Assembly (NCBI GenBank): GCA_005656395.1
Contig: SRSI01000066.1
Span: 248,001-312,000, forward strand
Source of the DNA: Strongyloides papillosus
Lineage: Eukaryota; Nematoda; Chromadorea; Rhabditida; Strongyloididae
DNA length: 64,000 bases
Reading direction: 5' to 3'
Shown here in pieces: positions 33,806 through 45,400 of the stretch. The notes under the pieces are model-generated. The model had not been told where the DNA came from, made no database searches, and was given only the letters and a program-made list of their open reading frames with translations. The position numbers and the translations under genes were made by a program. The number at the start of each line of letters is the position of its first letter. Within the stretch, counting starts at the first letter, position 1.

Positions 33806-35126
33806 TCACTGACATATCTTCAAGAAGTCTGCTCTAGAGAGACTACGACTTCGTCTAGGAGTATTAAACGATTTCAATTTTGACTCAATAGGTTTTGGAA
33901 CGTTAGACGATTGTGATGCAGGAAGCGTAACAGAAGGTTGTGGCACAGGAAGTGTGACAGAGGGTTTTGAAGGGCCAAACGTCCAAAACCAAGTTCTAAT
34001 TTGAAAACCACTAATATATAAAAACCCTAGAAATATTACTAGTATAAGGATGAATAATTTCACAATAAATAATGGAAGTGTAGTATCGCGAAAATACTCA
34101 TGGTAAAATTCATTTGATTGTTGTCCAATAACTGACAAAGGCGTAAATAAAGCCGATGCTAATACTTTTACTATTACCGATAAAATGTTGATTTCTGAAA
34201 ACGGTGAGGTTAGCATACTTTCATGACGAATTAAGCATTCCGATTTTGATTTCGTTAAAGAAAATAATTGAAAATAACTCAAAAGACTTTCAATAAAGGC
34301 TCCTTTCGATCTACAAACATCTTCTAAATTTTCATTTAATTCCATATTTGCCATTTTATTTGCAATGATTCCTTGATATTGACGATAGTATTCAGCGCAA
34401 ATGGAGAAACAAAAAATCAAGGCAATAATGTATCTCCAAAGGCGAGCAAAGATATAATTGTCTTTATTGACAAATATTATAGAAACTATAAGTATTCCAC
34501 AACTTATGGAACAGTAAAATATTATATCATTATTCTCAAAGATTCTACTTTTTTCTTCGCAAATCATTGAATCTAAAAATAAGTCTTTCAAAACATTTTC
34601 AAAAATTTCTGGTTCATCATCAATAGAATATTCTTTATTGATATGAACTGAAATTTTATTTAAGACATCGGAGTTAAAATCAATAGAACAATCCTTGTGA
34701 AAACTATTGTGGAAAAAATATCCATTATCTTTCAAATCAATATTAAATTTCTTAACAGCAGCCACAAAAAACATTTGTTTCATATTTCTTTCCCTTAACA
34801 GTGCACTTCTAATTCTTTGATTTTCATTATGGAGCTGAAAGTACAATCACTAAGAAATATATAGTTTAAAAAATTACCTTTAATAACTTTTCTTCACACT
34901 TCTCATCATGATGTAAATTACTATTTTCATAATCCTTTTCACTTTTATCAGTCTCATTGCCTTTAGTCAACTCAATATTATCAAAAGGATCAAGAGTTAT
35001 CCATGTTTTTTTGTTAGTTTGAAACTCTCCTCCTTCTTCTAAATTTAATTCATTTGATGACAAAGGTCCAAGTTGTAGGAAACAATAAAAAATTATAAAA
35101 AATAAAATAGTACGTGGTTGCTTCAT
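33806..35126 (-). CDS. CLCC1: CLCC1-like (chloride channel CLIC-like 1) ER membrane protein
   Basis: Two exons, 35126-34878 and 34834-33806, joined across a 43-bp intron in phase 0; 425 residues. It opens with a signal peptide (RTILFFIIFYCFLQLGPLSS). A WITLDPFDNIE segment resembles the WIDPTDM region of CLCC1. Hydrophobic segments lie at about residues 195-215, 220-240 and 340-360. Between the second and third are family-type stretches: ANMELNENLEDVCRSK, ECLIRHESMLTSPF and ALFTPLSVIGQQSNEFYHEYFRDTTLPLF. These follow the order and spacing of human CLCC1. The C-terminal tail is basic and Ser/Pro-rich, with two copies of a PSVTLPxxQ repeat. CLCC1 is an ER anion channel or luminal homeostasis factor. 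The ORF extends upstream to 35252, but an acceptor-like GATTTTTAG just before 35126 and the signal peptide favour the internal start. Confidence 0.82.
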
Positions 35127-35957
35127 TGTTATACCACTAAAAATCAACAAACAATTACTTTTATTATTTTCATGCACGTTTTTTAAAAATCGTGTTGAGA
35201 TAATATTTTTGTGGGTTTTTATATTCTTGAAAACAATTTTAAAGAAAAACATTTTTTAATCATTATCTTAAACATTCTATTGGAACAGATGTTTTAAAGA
35301 TTGAACTCCTTAGCTTGTGAATTTCCCCTTTAAATTTGTCGGAAATTTAAAATATAACTTTGGGTAATTGAAATAATATTTTTAAAACAAATGAAAAATG
35401 CCATTAAAGATGATTTTATATTGAAATCAATTAAATTCAACTACCAAATTTCAAGACAATATAATAATCATTTTTATATTAATAATTACTACAAATGTAT
35501 TTAAACATACATAGCTTTCAATTTATCAGTGTCTTTCACCGTTACTATATGAAAATTTAATATAACAACAATTACAGGGGGGCCAGTCCATGTTCACCTA
35601 TGGTAATATTTGTAATTCTATTTCTCATATAAGAGTACTATAATTATATCAGTAATTAGTTTTTATTTACTGGTGTTTGAGATATTAAAGTTATTTCAAA
35701 ATTATTTTATTGTGAAAATATATAATCTGGCTAAATAAATATGACCAAACTTCATTAATTAAAAAACACTAATTTCTTTACTACTTTAGATTTATGTGTA
35801 TGAAATTATTTGTAGTTAGGAAGCTCTGGCCGACCACCTCGTATAGATGAGTATAGCTTTATACACGTTTTTACAAAATTTTTCCAATTAAGATACTATT
35901 CTTTTAATAGATAACTAATTCTCAGATATATCGAAATATTTTTTATTTATTAAGGCT
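35127..35957. other. Divergent intergenic region
   Basis: About 830 bases between CLCC1 (-) and the two-TM gene (+); should contain both promoters. It includes a few GC-richer stretches, for example near 35575 and 35820, but no feature I can name. An acceptor-like TTATTAAG lies just before the downstream ATG. Confidence 0.4.
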
Positions 35958-36378
35958 ATGTCTGAATCTGGAAGTAATGACATTGAAAATCCAGTATTTA
36001 AGCGAGAAAAGTTTCTTGGGATAGTAGAAAAAGATCCTGCATTTATAACAACCGGGATTTCAATTTTTACAAATGTAATTCTATCGAATATTTTTCTATT
36101 TGGTTTTACGGGAAATTGGAGATTGTCTTTGTAAGAATTATTTTATTTTAAATTAATTTATTTCTTATAGTCTTACATCACTTTTTACAATCCCGTTTAG
36201 TGTTCAGTCATGTTTACAAGATGCAATGGATGATTTCAAACAATGGACAAAACAGCAAAAATTAAGAGAACGTGGAGTTCCAGAAAGATTCTTACCTTAC
36301 CAATGCAAGTATGACTGGACGGGATGGGAGGACAGAATGAAATTTATTTCAGAAGATATTGATGAAAATAAAGAATAA
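35958..36378 (+). CDS. Small membrane protein with two hydrophobic segments, unrecognised
   Basis: Two exons, 35958-36130 and 36171-36378, joined across a 40-bp intron; 126 residues. Neither exon is long enough to stand out as an ORF, but the join (GTAAGA...TTATAG) is in frame throughout. The order is a charged N-terminus (MSESGSNDIENPVFKREK), a hydrophobic stretch (about residues 30-50), a short NWR loop, a second hydrophobic stretch (about 57-68), and a charged C-terminus with KLRERGVPERFLPY and DWTGWEDR. This is a two-helix hairpin topology typical of small mitochondrial or ER membrane proteins. I do not recognise the family. Confidence 0.7.
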
Positions 36379-37095
36379 ACGATATAAAGTTATTCAGATT
36401 TTTATTAAATAATTTTATTAATTTTGATTTCTTAAAAAAAGATTTATGATAAATAGTTTTGTTGGAGAAAGTATAATTATCACAAAAAAATAATAATATC
36501 CTACTCTATTTTATATAATTTTAATATACCAAATATAAAAGTACAATTTTGAAAGGTTTTTCATTGAAAAATAAAAAACAGTTGGCAAAATTTAGTAAGA
36601 TAGTATATATGAACGATATAATAGTATCCAAATGTTAATGATATATGTTTTTAAATGATGTTGAATTCTGTGTACATACATAGATATACAAATAAAAAAG
36701 TAAATACATAGATAGTTGGTGTTGTAAAGCAAGAATTAAGTATTAAAATGCAGGGAGGAACCTATCCATAGATGGTGTATAACACATATATAAGTTGACA
36801 AATTATAGAAAGTAAATATCTATTGATTATGATTATATTGATTAATTTAATTATATTATTACCATTATTGGTAATTTTGAAGTTGCACGATAAGTGTAAA
36901 ATTGTCACTTCGTTATTGTTTTCGGCCCTTCCTTGTTGTTGACCTGCCAATTATAAATAATCAAGGTTTTTAATTTGGTTGGATTTTATCACATCTGTAC
37001 CCACCAGAATGATAAAATCTCTTCTATGGAGATCGAACAATTCTCGAATTTTAGGATTTTAAGATATTTCAAGAAATCTTCATGTGATATATGAA
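36379..37095. other. Convergent intergenic region
   Basis: 3' flanks of the two-TM gene (+) and the Q-rich gene (-). A minus-strand ORF at 36762-36950 begins MAGQQQGRAENNNE but quickly becomes Ile/Asn-rich chance sequence and is not called. The part from 36950 to 37095 is GC-richer and is probably 3'UTR of the Q-rich gene. Confidence 0.4.
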
Positions 37096-38469
37096 TTAAC
37101 TAAGAAGCCGTTGAACCAGCAAACGCGTTTCTTCGTTATCAAAGTCAAACTAAAAATAAAACAACATTTAATAATAAAAACTTTAACTACTTACCCCTCC
37201 ATTATTTAATTTAAAATCAAAATAATCTCCTTCACTTAGAGAAATATTAAGATCTGAACTACTGGAAGCCGTCGAACATGAGTCGAATGGTGAAGGGAAA
37301 TCAAGTGCTGATAAAAGATCTGAATTTGATTTGTTTCCATCTTGTGTATTTATATTTGTCTGTCCACTACTTCCGTATCCGTTTGTCGTAGGTACATTTT
37401 CAGCTGATCCCACTGATGATGGTGAAGGGTAAACAGGTACTTGTTGTGTATTAGATAATGGAATAATATTTTGTGGAGATGAATTTGAATTCACAGATCC
37501 TTGTGATGGTGGTGTTGGCGGAGCTCGAACAACCGGCCCACCCTGTGCTTGTTTCGCCTGAATATTTTGTCTTATTTCAAATTTAACCATATCACTATTT
37601 GTAACCGTTTTTTTACTATGCCAATTATGTTGGGTATTTTGATTTTCATAACTCCCATTGTATGGTGATGGATTTGGAGTATGATTAAATACCGGTTGCT
37701 TTGGGTTACCAGTTTGTTGAACATTAGCATTATGGAAAGATGGAGAAGGTACATTTCCATTCATATTATTAGTCTTCTGATGATACAATGGTGATGGATG
37801 TGATTGATTGATACCAGAATTCCCTTGGATAACATAATTATTTGTTGTTTGCTGTTGAATCGGTAGTGAAGGTTGATTTGGCATTTGTCCCATAAATTGC
37901 TTTGGTGCTCTATCAGTAATGTGATTATTCGATATTTTTCTTTTTAACGTCTGACCACCCATAATTTTGGCATTTTGCTGATTATATTGATTTTGTAGAG
38001 CTGCTTGTTGTTGTGCAAGCATTTGTGCTTGAGTATTAGGATTCATAGGATAAACTGGATGTTGACCTGACGGTTGTTGTCCAGCCATATGATTCTGTGG
38101 ATAAGGATAACCAGGATTCCTTTGATGTGCCATTTCTTGTCCATTGTTCCAATTTCCTATTCGCTGATTTTCTGATATAATCATTTGTTGTTGTGACGTT
38201 CCTGGTCCATATGAACAACTATTTTGTTGCTGATTTATTGGATTGATTGTTTGCATCTGTGGATTAGGCATATTTCTTTGAATACTTTGGTAAGATGGTG
38301 GATTTACTGGATATCCATTATTCATTCCATAACTAGAAGCTCCCGTAGCAGGAGGGAATAATGGTGATTGTTGAGGTTGCCCCGGATATCCGTTAGGGTG
38401 GGATGAATTAATCATTGAACCTCCATATTGTAGAGGCATACCTGACGATGTCATTTGTGATTGAAACAT
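37096..38469 (-). CDS. Gln/Pro/Asn-rich probable transcriptional co-regulator, unrecognised
   Basis: Two exons, 38469-37195 and 37149-37096, joined across a 45-bp intron in phase 0; 442 residues. Composition is dominated by Gln, Asn, Pro, Ser, Gly and Tyr, with no membrane segment. Short islands of more normal sequence are a basic TLKRKISNNHITDRAPKQF (possible nuclear localisation), a charged SDMVKFEIRQNIQAKQAQGG, and an acidic/hydrophobic C-terminal block, LLSALDFPSPFDS through SEGDYFDFKLNN. The last exon adds FDFDNEETRLLVQRLLS, which looks like an interaction helix. This is the pattern of a disordered nuclear coactivator. Its Q-rich composition recalls worm SEL-8/LAG-3 (the Mastermind analogue), but I see no specific motif to prove it. 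The large 5' intergenic region also fits a developmental regulator. Confidence 0.72.
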
Positions 38470-39430
38470 TTCTATATAATTTGACTATCCAAAGGCAAAA
38501 ACTAGGATAAACTTTTTTTTTATCTATATAAATAATATTAGTAGAAACTCCTTCAGGAGAATCGGGTATATCTTCACAAGTACAACTCTTCCTGTATATT
38601 ATAACTCACTGAAAAACACTTTAATAAAAATAATGTTTTTATAAAAATAAGAAAAACACGTTATAATAATTAAAGTTAAAATAAAAATATTGCAAAAAAA
38701 TATTTTTTATATAAAATTGTTATGATATAAATTAAAACAACATAAAGCAAGACTTGTTAGGAATAAATACTCTAAAAAGCAATAGAAGACCAAAATAAAC
38801 AGAAATATTTACGTTCAAAATTAGTAATATATATTTATAATATAATCGCTGTTTGAAAACAAGTACAAATGGTGTAGAAGTGTGATGAGGTTTTAAAGAG
38901 GTCGATGAAAGAGGTATACTATGATAAACAATGTCACGATCAAGTGAATTTTAATAGAGAGCTAAATATGCATTAAGTCTTTTTATTAAACAGTCAAGAA
39001 AATATTAAGAATAAATAACTTTAGGGTTAATTTTATATACAAAAAAATATACATCACATACTAGTAATTTGTGGAAATCATAGATAACTTAATAAATAAA
39101 GTTATAATGGATTAAACAAAAATTCGAGGATAGACACGTTGAACAATTCTATGCTGGCTGGTGATTTTATACGAAGGATAAACGCCGCGCAACTTTAATA
39201 TAGTAAATGACCATCAACTGACAAGGCATTATTATTATTGTTTTCTTGGCGAGACAATTCAATCTACATATAATTACATCTAGTAAGATAGTCGCGGCCT
39301 ACATCGGTCGCATAAAACATATAAACTATACCATACAGTAAAATATGCTAATGTGACCACCTATATAAAATGACCACTGTAAGTTAACCTAATATAAAAT
39401 CACGAGAGAGGGCAAAGAAAAACATGAAAT
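38470..39430. promoter_or_regulatory. Probable promoter region of the Q-rich gene, with a GC-richer segment
   Basis: Immediately 5' of the minus-strand Q-rich gene. The segment at about 39130-39420 is noticeably GC-richer than the surrounding desert (for example GCCGCGC and GTCGCGGCC strings) and has no ORF. I infer promoter or enhancer DNA; an unannotated 5' exon is an alternative. Confidence 0.4.
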
Positions 39431-42400
39431 TATTGATAAAAAACATTTAAATAAATAGCTTAATAAATAAAATTTATCCTCCTTTATTTTGAATTTTTAT
39501 CCTCATAATATTTTCCAAACATTTATTAAAATTTTTATTTGATTTTCAGAGATAATATCACTTTTCAATAATAAATAAAGCGTATTTTATTATAATAACT
39601 CTTATTTTATATGAAATACTTTTAAAAATTAATAAACTATAAATTTTAAGATTTTAGTAAATAGTCTATACATCATGTATCTCACCTAATATTTTAATTT
39701 ATACTTTAATTGTTTAAGTGACTAGTTTTATAAGTATTTTGGATAAATCAATTTTTGATTTACAATACATACATTAGAATACTATAAATTGAAATCAGTA
39801 CTGATGACAATGAGAATGAGGTCAACAAAAATATAGAAAAAGTACCACATTTTCTTCTAATAAAGTGGATGGTTAAAAATCATGAGTAAGATATTTTTTA
39901 AATAAATTAAATTTTTTCTTTTAATAGTTATAAATATCCAAATTGTGGTTTAAAAAGTACATAGTTTTCATTAAAGAGTCTAATAAGTAAAAGCAATTTC
40001 AATACATTTATGGTCAAGGTTATCATGTCCAGAAGAGATCTTTTTACATAAATAGAAGTTACTTTTTTTAACATACTAATGTAGAATATTGATTATGTAA
40101 ATATTTTTTTATTAAATAAATTCAATAAACTATATTTATTAAATTTTTTATTAAAAAACAATTGTTTAAAACAACATTTAAAAAATAAATTGTCATAACT
40201 TTAAAGTGAGATTATTTATTTATAAAACATTTGATATAAAATATTTTATGTGACATATAATAGAAATATTGTAAATATTTTGGAAATTTTAAAGAACTTA
40301 TTTTTAAAAGTAATAAGAAGTATTTGAGTTGAAGCTATATTAGTTTAATGATAGTATTATTAATACAATAGTTAGATATAATAAATAATATTATTGGTTT
40401 CTTTAACATAAATATTATATATTGTTATATATAAACTAATATTAATATTTTGTTGGAAATTTTAGCAAAATAAATGTATAAATAATAATAATTTTAAAGG
40501 TATTTACAATAATGGAGCGTTTAATTTATGGTTTTTTAGTTTGTAAAAATAGATAATATAATTTTGAGAATAATATTTGCCATAATCGCGTTTTTTGTAA
40601 AATGTTATTATATACAAACATTTTCTAAAATGTGTAAGTTAAACAATTTTTCTGTTAAAATAAGAAATAGTAACAAGGATATCTTTTGTGTTTTTTAATA
40701 TTTGCTTGCAAAAATATATCTTAGTAAAAATTTACAGATGTCTAGAAAAGTAATATAATAATTCAAATATGTCAGTTTTTGTTAAGAAGTAATCTCGAAA
40801 TTTAAAAATTATAAAATTACAAACTAAAGATGTTTTATTTAAAATTTTAATATATTTCATAGTATATTTAAATGAAGAATATTTGTTTGTACTAATTAAA
40901 ATAAAAACTTTATGAAACAATACGCCAATTTTTTGCAAACGATAATATTTTCCACAACATCCAAAGAAATATTTTGAAAATTAATATAATAAGCTTTTTT
41001 ACTATTAAAAGAAATTCATATAGCAAAATAAGACTTCATTTGGTTATAAACAAAATGTACTTGATAAAAGAAAAAAAATGACAAAAAGGTTGCTTTTGTT
41101 AGTTATCAAAATAGTAAGATAAAATTTTTATAAACTTATTTAACAACACAGTGAATTTATAATGTTTTAAAAACATATATTTATGCTCAGTAACGACGTA
41201 TGTATTTTTAATAAAAATAATAAGGTGCTTAATGGATTTAGAAATAATGTAGATAGTAAGTTTGAAAGCAAAAACATATAGAAAGAAACACTATGATCAA
41301 TACGCGCAAGCTTTGTTTTAAATTATATTTTGTTTATAATTATTACATAAATACGTAAGTATAAATCAAATTATGTACTTTCAGGTGATTGCGTATAAAT
41401 TTTTTTTACAAGATTTCAAAAAAAAAAGTTAATGCTAGATGAATGTATGATGTTAATACTTATGACTTAAAAATTTAGATATTCTTTAATGTGTTAAACT
41501 AATGATCAAAAATTTTATAAAACACTATCAAATTTTCCTTTAATATGAATGAGAAAAAGATAATAACATTTTTGTAGAAAGATTGACTAAAAGTATACAA
41601 AAATATTAGTTTGTAAAAATTAGTAAAACAAAATATTTAAAAAAAATAACAAATGGCAAAAAGATGCATGCTTAATTTTAGACAGAATGAAGACATTTTA
41701 TATAAATAAAAGTATCACAAAAAAGGGAGAATAATTTTTTAAAGAAATATGAACAATATTATTAAAAATATAAAAGTCATTTTGCGATTTATGTTTGCAA
41801 AAATTCAAAATTATAAAAATAAAAATTATTTTCATAGAATTTTTAGTTTTATAATACGATGGAAATAATCAAAAATTTACTTTGCAAACAATAAATAGAC
41901 ACATCTTTTAAATTAATATATTGCTTTAGTGAAACCTACATTTAAACATGATAACATTGTAAGAGGATAGTGACTGAATATTGTAAATTTTCTTATTATA
42001 TTATAATCATGAAACATACACCTATAAATGTTTAAAGACATTCTGACTCAATCTAAATGATTATTGAAGCAAAGAAATATTTGCAATTAAAAAAGTATTC
42101 TATTCTATTTTCTTAGGACACATGTAAGTAATGTATCTTTCAATAATTTATACTAACAATTATGTTTAATGTTTATTTTCAGTAATTAAAATATACATAT
42201 ATGTATTTTTTTAATATAAATTGTCAAATTAAATATTTTTTATCTACAATTGAATAAATTATTGCAACGTATCTTTTTTATTAAAAGATAACAAATAATG
42301 CTTATAAAAATCATATTTAATTTGATAAACAAGTAAAAATTATATAATCTTATAAATATATTTCATTCATATCTCTGCCATCAAGTTATGTATATACATA

Positions 42401-45400
42401 TATATATTAAAAGTAAATGTTACATAGAATAGTATTTATAATATGTAAACTACAATTCCATGTATTTATTGTGTTGCAAGTAGTCTATAAACATATTTCT
42501 TTCCTTTATCTTAAACTCAAAATAGAGGTCGAATAAATTTTTGCGCATTTTTCTATTAATGTCACTTTAATATTATAATAGAAATAAAATATTTTTCTAA
42601 TGATTATTATGTTAATACAGAGAAGATATACCAGTTTAAAATGTGTCCAGACATGTGATATAATATAAAACTGGCATGATTAGGCTTCGATAAAGATAAT
42701 CTTTGATGTGATAGAAAAAGGGGAGAAATACACGATTAATGTACTTTAATTTTAAAATCTTAGTAAACTAAATTGAAATTATATGAAAATTGATTAAATA
42801 AATTCAAGAAACATTTTAAAAATATTATTTCTATTTACAAAGTAATTTATTGTGATCAAAAGAAATGATAGATCAAAGATGTTGGAGGTTTGCTCCTATG
42901 TGTGCTATTTATAATTAGTAAAGATATAATAAGTTGACTAAGATATGAAATTAAAAAATTATATATGCATATTATTATATCTTTAGACACTTTACTTTAA
43001 CTTTGTTTTCAATATACAAACACAATTTCACTAAAATAAGTAAATCACATTTTTTTAATCTATGTATATCTTTATAAACTTAAATTATTTTGGTTATTTT
43101 CCAAAATAGAAACAAACAAATTACATAATATTTGTTAATATTATTAAATATAAATTCGAACTACTGAAATGATAGAGAATACCAAAAATGAGACTAGATA
43201 AAAATTAATAATATTTATTTAAAGATTATATCTTTGGATCCATTTTTTTTAAATATAAATTTTGGTTTGTGATCTGGTAATAATAAAAAAAATACACAAT
43301 AAAATTTAATAATAAAATGTAATAAACATTCGTATGGTATTATGAAATAAATTAAAATATTCAAATAAAATGTTGTATTTAGTTTCAATTTAAAAAGAAT
43401 ATCTAAATATGAAACGTGTAATTATGAAGAAAATAAGTTTAGATAAGACATAAGTCTTATTGTATATATCACCAAAGACAGTGTTGGTAAAACATGAATT
43501 TGTTATCATACTTTATATTACAATAAAATGGCATTAGAATTTGGCAAAAGTAGTTTATACTCTTAACCAGATAATTTGGTTGTTTACTTTTCATAGCTCT
43601 CTGTGACCGGCACTCATCGCCATTTTGGCAAATCCAAGACCTAGAATATGGAAAAGTAGAGACAATTTGACACAATGCCCAAAATATGCCATATCTGAGT
43701 GAGTTAGAGGCAGATCATCTAGCAAACTTCTTAATCTTTCATACTTTAAATATATATATATATATGCAAGCTTTTATATCTATAACAAATGAACGAAATA
43801 ATGGTATGTACGTGTGGTAGTAGAATATTTAGATGACGTTTTTGAAGGCACGCACCCTTTGAAAAGACACATTTACATACTTTAATTTGTTGTATGGGGT
43901 TGCCTTTTATATACAAATGAAAATGTTATTTGTATGCAGTGAAACGAGTTAACTCTTTCAAAATTTAATATTATCAATATGTGCAACATGGTATAATATG
44001 CGAGATAAAAGGATATAATATATATGTTAGAGTATATAATTATATATCCCAAACAACAATTCAAATGTATCTTAAATAACCAAAACTCTGAAACAATAAA
44101 AAAAAGTGAGTAACATTCATTCACATGTTTGTTGTTTGACGTCTATATATCTATATATATATTAAAAACACTTTACAAGAATATTTTTAAATTTATGTAC
44201 AACTTATTTATATAAAAATTTTATATATTTTTGAATGACAATAAATAATAGAAGTATGGTAAAAGATAAAATGAAAACAAACTTAAAAAAATATATTTCA
44301 AAGTTATTAACATTATTTTGTTTTTATAAGGTATTCGTTATGTAACTTTAAATCATAATGATTTTAAATAACTATATTCATATGATCTGTCAAATTAATT
44401 TTAATCATAAAGGTAAAAGTTTAATACTACGATTTTAGATGTGTAGTTTGTTATCCGCTAAATGTTTAGTACGAAAATAAATGAAAAATTTCAAAATAAA
44501 ACATTATTTGATTATCTTTATATTCAATAATGTTTTGTTCATAAATCCGAATCATTTAATTTTTGACATTTTTTTTCATTTTAATGGTAGATTGGTGAGT
44601 AAGTGAAGGTAACCCATCACTAGTTTCAGCTATTTGGATAAAAGATCCTTTTATATAAAAATAAAACATATTATATTTATACTATATTTTAATATTATAT
44701 AAACAAGTGCATTTAGAAATATATGATACTTTAATAAAGAATGTTGTGGTCCGCGATTTACGTTGAGAGTTCTATTAATAATGATAATAAAAAAAGTTAA
44801 AGAGAAATTTATAAATGGTATACATTTATTGGTGAACCTTTTTCTTTTCAAAAAGTAACGATAATATTATTAATACTGAAAACTAACTATACATAGAAAT
44901 ACTAGTTATACTATACATTAATAAATATATTATAACATAAAATAAGTGATTATTCATATGACTTGTGGTATAATTAGATGCTTATATGATTCATAGAACT
45001 AATAAACATTTTAATGCTACAAGTAAATTTCAATCAAATAATAATTATATAATTAATTTTTAAAATATCTTAAAAGAAGTTTTTTGCGTTGAAATGTTTA
45101 CCCCTTGTAAACAAAAATTATGGAAAAAAATTACATTGATAAGCAATCCTCCAACAGACATATTAAATAATCTTTAAATATTTTAATAATAATAATAATG
45201 AATACATTACAAAAGCAAGTCTATATTTTAAAAACAAGGATTTTGTTATTTAGTTAAAGATCTGAATATATCTTTTAGCTTCTCTTATTAATTAATGTTG
45301 AAGAAAAATATTTATTTGTTATTATTATCGAACAAAACGTCATTATATAAAAATATATGCTGTAACAAAATAAGTATTTTTATAAAAAATATCATGATCT

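Noticed and set aside
36762..36950. Minus-strand ORF starting MAGQQQGRAENNNE
   Set aside because: It resembles the neighbouring Q-rich gene at first but becomes Ile/Asn-rich chance sequence, and it lies beyond that gene's stop codon.
43750..43765. Short (TA)n microsatellite
   Set aside because: Ordinary low-complexity tract in AT-rich DNA; not considered informative.
43840..43860. Sequence resembling part of miR-124 (AAGGCACGC)
   Set aside because: Only 9 bases agree, and the seed context and remaining mature sequence do not match; no hairpin was evident.
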